Assembly (NCBI GenBank): GCA_003254925.1
Contig: QANZ01014868.1
Span: 32,113-96,112, forward strand
Reading direction: 5' to 3'
DNA from: Chamaecrista fasciculata
Lineage: Eukaryota; Streptophyta; Magnoliopsida; Fabales; Fabaceae
DNA length: 64,000 nt
Below are positions 23,655 through 33,430 of the stretch, piece after piece; within the stretch, counting starts at the first letter, position 1, and each line of letters begins with the position of its first letter. The position numbers were made by a program, and so were the translations under genes. The notes below the pieces were generated by a model, which made no database searches, was not told where the DNA came from, and was given only the letters and a program-made list of their open reading frames with translations.

Positions 23655-24985
23655 GGGTGTGTTTGGATTAGAAGTAGGTAATGAAATGATGATTTTATGT
23701 AATGAAATGGTAATGAGAAAATTATGTAATGAAAATAGTGTTTGGATTAGTTTAAGATGTAATGAAAAAATAGGATGTGAAATTATGAAAAAGGGTATGT
23801 AATGATTGTGGTTGGTTGAAATAAATATATGAGTTTTTTAAAATTGTATAGGAGTAGAATTGATAATTGATAATGGAAATAGATAGAAATAAAAAAAATA
23901 ATATTTTGACTTTTTGGTTGTGGTGGTTATGAAATGAAATGGTAATGAAATTGTCTCGGAATTTGTGCTAGATGTGAATATTTGTAATGAAGGTTGGAGT
24001 AGTATTATGTAATGAAATGAAAGGACCAAAATGTAAATAACATGAAAATTTTTAAAAACCTACCATTTGGTCTATGATTTTATATAAATTGAACGAATCG
24101 GTCCTTACGAAAGTGAAATATATCTCTTGACCCGTAAAAAATTGCATTCATCAACGATTGGGTTTCTATATTGCAAACTTTCCTCCAAAAAATAAATTGA
24201 AGGACCAAAATGTTATCCACGAAAAAAATGTGGGACCAAAAATTATATATTAATCAAAACGGTTTGTCTTTTTGCGGGTAATAATATGACCGTTGATCTT
24301 CACGCATGAGCACATCGCACCATCCACTCTTCTTCCACTATCTGCCTCTCTCGTATACCCATATATATACTGGAGGAGAGACCAAAATGTATATTTTTGG
24401 CGTCTGAATTATATATTTTATATCATGGACTAAAATGTAAATAACATGAGTTGAATTATTTTATTTTAAATTAATATAAATTATAAATTATATATAGTAT
24501 AATATAATATATTTATAAAATAAAAAATATTTATATATTATTATATTATATATATGAATACGTGAGTGTGTGGCATATATATATATGTTAAAATATATAT
24601 ACACATTATATTATTATAATATGTATATATATATATATTTTTGGCCGAAATGTATATATATATATATTATAATTATAAAATATATATGTGAGAGAGAGGG
24701 GGTGAATAAGAAAAAGAGGAAGAAAAAAGAAAAAATGATGAGTGGAGAGAGAAAGTTGTAAGTGTAATAAATGAGGGTATTGAAAATTACTATTTTGCTA
24801 AATAGTTTTTTTATATTTGTATTAGTGTATAGGTAATTATAGGTATTTGAGTAGGGGTATGTTAGTAATTGAATATGAAATATGTAATGAAATGAGTTTG
24901 TAATAAAGTGATATTTTTGTAATGACTTTATAATTGGAAAACAAACATCTATATAGCACTGTAGCTTAAGTTATGTAATGAAAAT
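23655..24985. repeat. Diverged non-autonomous repeat (GTAATGAAATG-rich), related to 8767-10640
   Basis: Opens with ggtgtgtttggattag and contains many TAATGAAATGG blocks. It shares ordered modules with 8767-10640: atgattgtggttggttgaaat, a 'gaatcggtcc' block, a TA-rich centre and agtgtaataaatgagggta. The right end near 24930 reads ggaaaacaaacatct, a loose complement of the left end. No coding capacity; limits approximate. Confidence 0.5.
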
Positions 24986-25451
24986 GGTCTTAGTACCACT
25001 AAATCTCTAATTTTGTAGGAAACCATAAATATTTCATATGAGAAGACAGTGGAAACTGGAGTTGTAAGACGAGAAGTCGAGAACTAAAATTCTTCTGACT
25101 CTTATGGCGGTTTTCTTTTTCTTTTCCAAAAGTCGCTACAGTGATCCGAACTTTTCTGCACAATCAACTTTGGTCGTAAAACTCCTAAAAAAGGATAGGA
25201 TAATGCTATGAAACTTTCTATTACTAAACACTTGATTTTTTCTTTCTTTTTCTCTTTTTGTTTTATTTAATTTTAAAAAATTAAAATAGAAAATACATTA
25301 AATCAGACCATACACGGTCTCATCTGATAGTGGAAAAACAAGAGCCAACGCAATAGAGTTTTTTAAAGCAAACTCCAAAAGAATAAAATGACAAGACGAG
25401 AATTAAAATTTGATTATTATAATGACAAGTTCATGAATTTAAACTACTTTT
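24986..25451. other. Spacer, no gene seen
   Basis: AT-rich sequence directly left of the Pack-MULE; no exon recognised. Confidence 0.5.
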
Positions 25452-25460
25452 TAATTTTAA

Positions 25461-26728
25461 GGTCAAAGTCCTATTTTGGTCCCATGTTATGCTCATTGTT
25501 CCAAATAGGTCCTTCAGTTATTTTTCGTTCCATATTAGTCACTTAGTTATTCAAAACTTGTCAAAGTTGGTCCCTCTAACGTTTTCCATCTATTTTTTCG
25601 TTAAAAAAAGAAGAAAAATAAACTTTCATTCCTAAAAGTTTTATTTTCTTATATTAAGGTCCTTTTCTTTTTTATAAAATGATCAAAACGTAAGAAAATG
25701 AAGTAAATTAAGATTTTAAGTGAATTTGTCCAAAACACAAAATCAATCTCTCTCTCTCTCTCTCTCTTCGTATTATACCTAGAAACCCCATCAGATCTGT
25801 GGCATTGGTCACTCCATCAAGCCGACGAGCTAATGAGAGTCGCGACGGCGAACGAGAATTGCCGGACGGTGACGGATCCGAGATTCTGGAAGTGCGATCT
25901 GGCGCTGAAGGGATTTCCGAGCGAGGTGTTCGATGTGGAGTGGGATGTGATAATGGTGGACGCGCCGACGGGGTACTTCGACGGCAGGATTGATGGCGAG
26001 AAACAGGGAAGAAGGCGATACCGATGTGTTCGTGCACGATGTGGATAGGCGTGTGGAGGATATATTCTCGAAGGCGTTTCTGTGCGAAGGGTATTTGAGG
26101 GAACAAGAAGGGAGGATTAGGCATTTCACGATTCCGAGTCATAGGGTTCGTGAGGGAAGGCCTTTTTGTCCGCCGCAATAGGGTTTTTGAGCCATTTTAG
26201 GGAAATCAGAGAGGATCGATTGGAAATTTAGGGAAGTTACAAACAGATCAATATCAAACTTTTTGTTTTTGTTGTTTTATGTGTGGTTTATCTCTGAATC
26301 TTGATTTCTGGTTATGGATGTTTTCGATTGAATTGTTGAGTTTGCGAATGAAGGAATTAAATTGATTGATGATGGATGCAGGTGCGGTGTGGTGGGGAGG
26401 AGGAGAGAAGGATGTTCGGGTGGAAGAGATACGAGGAGAGAGAGAGCTTTTGTGTTTTGGGCAAATTCACTTTAAATCTTAATTTACTTAATTTTCTTAT
26501 GTTTTGATCCTTTATAAAAAGAAAAGGACCTTAATATAAGAAAATAAAACTTTTGGGGATGAAAGTTTATTTTTCTTCTTTTTTTAATGGAAAAATGGAT
26601 GGAAAACATTAGAGGGACCAACTTTGACAAGTTTTGAATAACTGGGGGACCAATATGGAACGAAAAATAACTAAAAGACCTATTTGGAACAATGAGCATA
26701 ACAGAGGGACCAAAATAGGACTTTGGCC
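25461..26728. mobile_element. Pack-MULE: Mutator-like element carrying a gene fragment
   Basis: A perfect 9-bp direct repeat, taattttaa, flanks it at 25452-25460 and 26729-26737. The termini ggtcaaagtcctattttggt and the complement of the right end, ggccaaagtcctattttggt, begin inverted repeats that run about 250-300 bp inward to a (CT)n / (GA)n border near 25750 and 26435. Long terminal inverted repeats with a 9-bp duplication define Mutator-like elements. There is no transposase; the interior is a degraded DUF579 methyltransferase fragment, which makes this a Pack-MULE. Confidence 0.88.
25830..26181 (+). pseudogene. Captured fragment of a DUF579 glucuronoxylan 4-O-methyltransferase (GXM/IRX15-like)
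   Basis: GXM enzymes methylate glucuronic acid side chains of xylan in the Golgi. Frame 25833 onward gives DPRFWKCDLALKGFPSE and DVEWDVIMVDAPTGYFDG, the family's conserved C-terminal block. The frame is then lost through a deletion. It resumes in the frame from 25990 with MARNREEGDTDVFVHDVDR, AFLCEGYLREQEG and HFTIPSHRV, followed by GRPFCP near a stop at 26181, which matches the family C terminus. The N-terminal part (Golgi anchor and S-adenosylmethionine loop) is absent. GC-rich coding DNA in an AT-rich setting. A dead fragment as protein. Confidence 0.87.
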
Positions 26729-26737
26729 TAATTTTAA

Positions 26738-26923
26738 TCTCCGTCCATTTATATTAATTTTTTTTAAAATATGATTTAAAGATTAAACTATTAACATTTA
26801 TGATATTTTAAAGATTAAATTATATATTTTAATTATTTAGAGGTTTTTATAATTTTAAAGAGTAAAAAATATTTTTTTTTTGTAAAATTATGAAACGAAA
26901 AAATTAAAGAGGTAGAGACTACT
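26738..26923. other. Short AT-rich spacer
   Basis: Separates the Pack-MULE from the nested hAT pair; nothing recognisable. Confidence 0.5.
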
Positions 26924-26931
26924 GCAAAGAG

Positions 26932-28394
26932 TAGAGCTGTCAAAATGGGTTTCAACCCGTGGGTTGGACCCGTTTAACCCGCAAAAATGGTGAGCCGGGT
27001 TGATGCAATCTTGGCTCACCAATAATTTTAACCCGTGTGGGTTGGCTCACCTAACCCGCAAGCCATGGTGAGCCAACCCGGCGAGTTGGTGGGTTGAAGC
27101 CAACCCACCATGTAAAAAAAAATTAATTCTAAAATTAAAAAACTAATAACTTAAATTCATTTTAAGCCTTCCACTAACCCAAATTACTCTTGACATCTCA
27201 CTTTTCATATTCACTCACAAAATGTCACAATAACTCTTAGTTGCCCTCTCTCTCACTCTCTCTCTCTCTCACTTTGCTTCAGCATTTTAAGAGTTGGCCT
27301 TGACTTTTGTATTGCAATTTGCAATATTTGATGAATTAAATAGGTCTCAGGTAGAGCTGTCAAAGTGGGTCAACCCGGCTCACACGGGTTGGCCCACCAC
27401 GGGTTACGGCTCACGCGGGCTGGCTCACGCGGGCCAGAATTTCTGGTGAGCCAGGATTATGTCAACCCAGCTCACCATCTTGGTGAACCGGGTTGGCTCA
27501 CTTAACCCACCAAAATTTAAATTTTTTTTTTAATTCAATGTACATTTTTCCCAACCTGTTTTTTTTTTTTAAAAAAATTCAAACAAATCTAACTCTTGGC
27601 ATTGTTCTTGAAGTGTTGTAAAATACATAGAAAACTCCACACATGCTAATTTTCGTTCCAACCTATTGTGTTTTTGGCCTGAGACCTATTTAATTCATCA
27701 AATATTGCAAATTGCAATACAAAAGTCAAGGCCAACTCTTAAAATGCAAAAGCAAAGTGAGAGAGAGAGAGTGAGAGAGAGGGCAACTAAGAGTTATTGT
27801 GACTTTTTGTGAGTGAATATGAAAAGTGAGATGTCAAGAGTAATTTGGGTTAGTGGAAGGCTTAAAATGAAATTAAGTTATTAGTTTTTTAATTTTAGAA
27901 TTAATTTTTTTTTTACATGGTGGGTTGGTGAGCTACCCCACCAACTCGCCGGGTTGGCTCACCATGGCTTGCGGGTTAGGTGAGCCAACCCACACGGGTT
28001 AAAATTATTGGTGAGCCAAGATTGCATCAACCCGGCTCATCATTTTTGCGGGTTAAACGGGTCCAACCCACGGGTTGGAACCCATTTTGACAGCTATAGT
28101 CTCAGGCCAAAAACACAATAGGTTGGAACGAAAATTAGCATGTGTGGAGTTTTCCATGTATTTTACAACACTTCAAGAACAATGCCAAGAGTTAGATTTG
28201 TTTGAATTTATTTTTTAAAAAAAAACAGGTTGGGAAAAATGTACATTGAATTTAAAAAAAAAAATTAAATTTTGATAGGTTAAGTGAGCCAACCCGGCTC
28301 ACCATCTGGTGAGCCGGGTTGGCATAATCCTGACTCATCAGAAATTTTAGCCCGCGTGAGCCGTAACTCGTGGTGGGCCACTTTGACAGCTCTA
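26932..28394. mobile_element. Outer hAT-like element, split by an inverted copy of itself
   Basis: The ends tagagctgtcaaaatgggt and the complement of the right end, tagagctgtcaaagtggcc, are terminal inverted repeats. A perfect 8-bp duplication, gcaaagag, flanks it at 26924-26931 and 28395-28402. The element body is 26932-27351 plus 28107-28394 (about 708 bp), interrupted by 27352-28098. 8-bp duplications and TAGxGCTGTCAA ends are typical of hAT elements. Sub-terminal parts are dense in GGGTTGGCTCACC-type words. Non-coding. Confidence 0.87.
27352..28098. mobile_element. Inner hAT-like element inserted into its own relative
   Basis: The ends tagagctgtcaaagtgggt and the complement of the right end, tatagctgtcaaaatgggt, bound 747 bp. 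The perfect 8-bp duplication gtctcagg lies at 27344-27351 and 28099-28106. It is the reverse complement of the outer element over its full length, so the locus reads A-B-A'-B' and forms large palindromes. Inner and outer copies are very similar, so the second insertion followed not long after the first in evolutionary terms. Confidence 0.87.
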
Positions 28395-28402
28395 GCAAAG
28401 AG

Positions 28403-29443
28403 ACACAGTAATTGGGATGGCATGGCAGAGTTTGGTGTTGGACTTAGCGCGTGGGAGCTCGTGGATGGAGACAAATGAAACCATGAATTGAATGAATGCA
28501 TTGATGATTAGAAAGTCAAATTCAATGTGTTGGCTGGCGCTGAGCACAATTAAGTTCAACACCTTCTCCTTCAGGCAAAAAAGAAAAACACCTTCTGCTT
28601 CAATACTTTCACTCTTCAAGCTTTAAACATATAAATTATGGTCACGTTTTTCGCAATTGAAAGCTCAAAATTCGTGAACGGAGCCTTCTGTTTCTGTTTC
28701 CGTTTCTATCATATTCCTATGTGCCACTCACTGCCAGGTACTTTGTGTCTTTTCTTTCTCTCTTTCTCTGAATAATCAAGTAACCCCCTGTTTGGTTCCT
28801 CAGAAAGTGCTTGGAATAAAGGTACAAGATAATTAAACACTTATTGGAATCTAATCTAATTTGCAAGCTGGCACTTTACCCTATCCTAGTTAGTTAACCA
28901 TGTTTCTAGTAATAATTCCCAAAGAATCTTCCTTCCTGTTTGTTTGATCGCTATTGGTAAAGTTACCACTTCCTCCCTTCCTGTATGCTTTCTTTTGTTT
29001 TCTTCGCAAACTGTCTTGATTCTTGAATTTCGGTTCTCTTTGACCTTATCATTTTCACTCCTTTCGATATAAAAAGTGTTTGCTGAATGAGAATTGGCCT
29101 CGGTTTTGCATATAGTTATCATCAGAATCATCGAGCCTGTGTCTTGCTTCATGTCTTGGTAAACCACTATTACTTTGTCGCTGGGTCGGTTGTCGGTAAG
29201 ATTGTAAGAATTAAGGTTGCGTTTCGATGAGTCCCTGCTTTGTTCTGTACTTTTCAAAACTTGTGATTTAGGCCAGCATGAAATCTTTCTTTCTTTTTTT
29301 TTTTTTCTTGTAAATTATAATGCTTTAACTGTGGATTGCATTGAATTCGTTTATCTCGTTCTCCCTGATTTATTGTTGTGTAATTTACAGAACATACATG
29401 GTGTGGCGGAGTCAAGTGAGCGTAATTAAGAAATATTGTCAAA
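28403..29443. other. Upstream region of the first GT47 gene
   Basis: Probably holds its promoter and 5' leader; an acceptor-like tttacag at about 29386-29392 suggests a leader intron ending there. Minus-strand frames here (up to 123 codons) have no recognisable features. Confidence 0.5.
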
Positions 29444-32417
29444 ATGGGTCAAGAATTTGTGTCCTTATTTCATCTGGAAACCAAGAGATTGCTGTGGCTC
29501 ATAGGGTTCACATTCGCAGTGATCTTAGCATTCCAATTCATCGAACTTCCATTTGGTAATTACTTCCTATTCTTTCCATTCTCTACCAGTAAAACTCCCG
29601 TAGTAGAAAGAGGAAGCTTCCAGACAGCAGATCCAACATCAAACTCTCAAACATCTGACAATAATGTCACAATTCTGAATCCTAACATAGCTAATGAAAC
29701 TAGAACATCCGAGGAAAAACATCCCACAAGCATTTCTGGAGACAAAAACATTACATGGGTTAAGTCTGGAAGTTCAAATAATGCTGATTCTCCTTTTGTT
29801 TCTCCCGTAATACCTCCACCAACATATCAAATTCCATCAAATAGTCCTCCTACAAATTTTACTACTCCAGGTCCGGATTTGTCACATGACTCCAACGTGC
29901 CTTCTGTTTGGAGGGAAGAAAACATAACTAGTCCCACCAAGAATGATGAACACCATGTGAATATAGTAGTGAGCCAGAATTCTTCTTCTCTCATTGCTGT
30001 GCCTTCGGTTTTGAAAGACAACATAACAAGTTCCATGGAGAATGAAAATCTTAGACAACATAACCATGTCAATACTATGCCAATATCAGGTGTATTGTCA
30101 ATTTCTGACATGAACAAGTTATTGCTTCAGAGCCAAGTGTCACATCGTTCTATGGTATATACCTATATATATATATATATATATGAACTTTCATTATATT
30201 TAGTTTAATAACCAGTAGAATTTTTGCCATCTAATATTTATGCTTCTTATGCTGCTTTCTTTTATTTTTCTTACAGAGGCCCCGGTGGTATTCTGCAGTT
30301 GATCAAGAACTACAGCAGGCCAGATCAGAGATTGAAAATGCACCAATCATAAAGAACGATCCAAGTCTATACGCTCCCCTCTATCGAAATGTTTCCATGT
30401 TCAAGAGGTATCTATCTTCTAGTGATCATGATTTTTCTATAAACTAAAAAGGATTTGGAAGTATTTTCTACAAGTAAAATTTCTACTTGTATAGTTGCTG
30501 GTATGTGAAATTTTTCCAGATAAAAATGACTGATAGATCCTTATGGAACAATCTCTATTTACCATTCTAATAAAATAGGTTCTACCTTTTGGGTTTCTTC
30601 TAATGTTATGGCGCTTCTTCAATAAACAACATTGTCTTGATTTCTTCATGTTTGAGAGTGTCTAAATGACTGATAAAGTCTGAGTGTCTCAGAAAAAAAA
30701 CAGAGTAATCAAATTACAGTTTAGTAAAATCTGTGCCTTGTTCTAAATGTTTGAAGCAAATATTAGATTGAGGATGTCCTCAAGAGAATAGTATCATGGT
30801 TCATTTGAGTTACCTTGTACTCAATGGTGTTGCCACTGTCTAAATTTCAGGAGTTATGACATAATGGAAGAGAGACTTCAAGTCTATGTATACAGAGAAG
30901 GACAAAAACCCATAATGCATTCTCCGTTTCTCAGAGGAATATATGCTTCTGAAGGATGGTTCATGAGACTCATGGAAGCTAATAAAAGATTCGTCACTAA
31001 GAATCCAAAGAAGGCTCACCTCTTTTACTTACCTTTTAGTTCTCGAATGCTAGAAGAAACCCTTTATGTACAAGACTCACACAATCACAACAACCTAAAG
31101 CACTATCTGAATAATTATGTGGACATGATTGCCACCAAACATCCTTTCTGGAACAGAACCTCAGGATCTGATCATTTTCTTGTCGCTTGCCATGACTGGG
31201 TATGTATGCTTCTCAAGCTCTAATTTCTTTTCTAGGCAAAATTACCTTTCCATAGTTGAATTTTATATCAATTTTCAATTTCGCCCTTATAGTTTGTTTG
31301 CTATCTATTTTATCTGATTTTATCCTTTGTCTTAACTTTATCAAATGACTTGATGGTATACTCCAACATCTTGTTCTTATTTTTTAAGATTCATAATCAA
31401 ATGTGTCCCTAAAATTTAAGTGTAATCAAATATGTCCCCAAAATGTGGGTTCACTGTAAAAAATGTCCCTTAAAAATATACCCACATAGAATTTGTGGTT
31501 AAGTCATTTGACGAAATTAGGGAAAAGGATAAAATTAATTAAAATGTGAAACTTTTGGGAAGAAATTGAAAATTGATGTCAAGTTTGAGGACAAAAAAAG
31601 CATTTTTGAAAGTATATTTCTAATATTGAAAGATTAAATTTTAGTTTTAAGGCAAATACATGCAACAAAAAGTAGGTTTGCTTGTAATTATTATAATTGT
31701 CTTCTTGTATCAGAGAATGTAATTAGATTCATTCAACAATGAAATCTGCAGGCACCTGGGGAAACAAAGGAGAAGATGGCCAAATGCATAAGAGCCCTAT
31801 GCAACACAGACGTGAAAGAAGGCTTTGTGTTTGGGAAGGACGTATCTCTCCCTGAAACATACATCAGAAATTACCAAAACCCCACCAGAGACATGGGAGG
31901 AAAGTCAGCTTCCAAAAAGTCAACCCTCGCATTCTTCGCAGGCAACATGCACGGTTATGTCAGACCAATTCTGTTACAGCACTGGCAAGACAAAGATCCC
32001 GACATGAAAATCTTCGCGAAAATGCCGAAATCCAAGGGAGACAGGAACTACATTCAGTACATGAAGAGCAGCAAGTATTGCATTTGTGCCAAAGGCTATG
32101 AAGTCAATAGTCCAAGAGTTGTGGAAGCCATTCTTTATGAATGTGTTCCTGTCATCATATCAGACAACTTCGTACCTCCTTTCTTTGAGGTTTTGAATTG
32201 GGAATCCTTTGCTGTTTTTGTGATGGAGAAGGACATTCCTAATTTGAAGAATATACTGATTTCTATACCTGCAAAGAGGTATCTTCAGATGCAGATGAGG
32301 GTGAGAAAGGTACAGCAACATTTCCTTTGGCACGCCAAGCCTCACAAGTATGATATATTTCACATGATACTTCATTCTGTTTGGTATAACAGAGTCTTCA
32401 ACGCAATCTCTCGATGA
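29444..32417 (+). CDS. Exostosin-family (GT47) glycosyltransferase, first tandem copy
   Basis: Golgi type II membrane enzyme of the 'probable glycosyltransferase At5g03795' group, expected to add sugars to cell-wall glycans or glycoproteins; donor and acceptor unknown. Exons 29444-30154, 30277-30407, 30851-31199 and 31752-32417 join in phase to 618 residues. A short cytosolic tail precedes a signal anchor (about 16-38). A long Ser/Thr/Asn-rich stem with several N-x-S/T sites fills the rest of exon 1. The exostosin domain begins in exon 3 (LQVYVYREGQKP, GIYASEGWFM, HLFYLPFSSRML, VACHDW) and continues in exon 4 (FFAGNMHGYVRP, KYCICAKGYEVNSPRV, ILYECVPVIISDNFVPPF). The last holds the conserved Glu of the family's donor-binding region. 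Intron 1 opens with a (TA)n tract and intron 3 holds a foldback element. The paralogue lies 1 kb downstream. Confidence 0.92.
31232..31612. mobile_element. Foldback element in intron 3 of GT47 copy 1
   Basis: The left arm (atcaattttcaatttcgccc, then tttatccttt and atcaaatgactt) and the right arm (aagtcatttgac, aaaaggataaaatt, gaaattgaaaattgat) are imperfect inverted repeats covering nearly all of the 380 bp. The second GT47 gene lacks it at the same intron, so it was inserted after the duplication or lost from the other copy. Confidence 0.6.
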
Positions 32418-33430
32418 CAGATAGATAATAGATGTACTGGGTTGATATATAGTTCACAAATTTTGGTATACTCATGTATTTATTTATATGTTTATCATTT
32501 CATTCGAGTACTGTGTACAGATCATGAGGCTTGATTGGTGTAAATAAACGATTCTTTGTCAATTGTTGCGCTGTGACTTGTGAATGAATTGTATAATTGC
32601 AAATGGTTCCAAGTTCTTTATTCTTTCGTATAAGAAGGCAAGAAGGCAAAAGTACTAATTCGGCTGCGTACAGATCATCCCTAATATTTTATACTTTGGT
32701 CAATTTTATTATTTGCTCCTACTTTAGTAAAATATTAACGATATAATCTACGTGGCTAATAATATATAATGTAAAATTGATAAAAAAAAAGAAACTTAAA
32801 TTTTAACTCATANGATTATAATTAAAAAGATTATAATCAAAACGGAAACGAACTGGGCCGAAATCACGTAGCTGCTTTGTAAAATTTGCAAACGCGTTTT
32901 CTTTTTTTCTCTTTCCCGGAAAGTGTAAACGCAATAACGCATCTAGATTTTCACCGTGGCTGGAATCTGATCTGCAATACTGATTCGATTCTATTTCGTC
33001 TGTCAATTTTCGGGTTATAGCTTTGTCCTGTTTTTCCCATAGCATGTTGCCGAAGTTAGTGAACAGAAAAATTAAAAAAGAAAAAAGAATTTAATTAATT
33101 AATAATTTCACTCTCTTCTGAAATCACTCCAATCATTCATTTCTCGATTCGCTCAAGTCGATTGATTATCCCAATGGTTACGACAAATGTTCCTCTTCTT
33201 TTTCAATCGATGAATCATTCAATGTAGCTCTTCATCAACAACGAAGCCCGTACACAAGGTCTGTCTATTTAACTCTCCTCCACGCTCGTTCTTATTGAAA
33301 CCCTTATCTAAGAACTGCGTTTGAATTATAATTGCAGATCTTTGTGATTCATCACGGCTTTTCTGAACAATGTTGATTATGCTAGGGTAAAATTGCATCA
33401 TATTGTGTTACTTCTTTCTGTAGTTGCGAC
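32418..33430. other. Spacer between the GT47 pair
   Basis: Holds the 3' flank of copy 1 (aataaa near 32542) and the 5' leader/promoter of copy 2. A single N at 32813 marks uncertain assembly. No exon recognised. Confidence 0.5.

Noticed and set aside
25708-26178. 156-codon minus-strand frame in the Pack-MULE
   Set aside because: It is the antisense shadow of the GC-rich DUF579 fragment, which matches its family on the plus strand.
27000-28400. Palindromic gene regulatory region or CRISPR-like array
   Set aside because: All inverted repeats are explained by two nested hAT-like copies with their own 8-bp duplications.
28886-29257. 123-codon minus-strand frame upstream of GT47 copy 1
   Set aside because: No domain, signal or conserved motif; it overlaps the probable 5' leader of the plus-strand gene and has random-looking composition.
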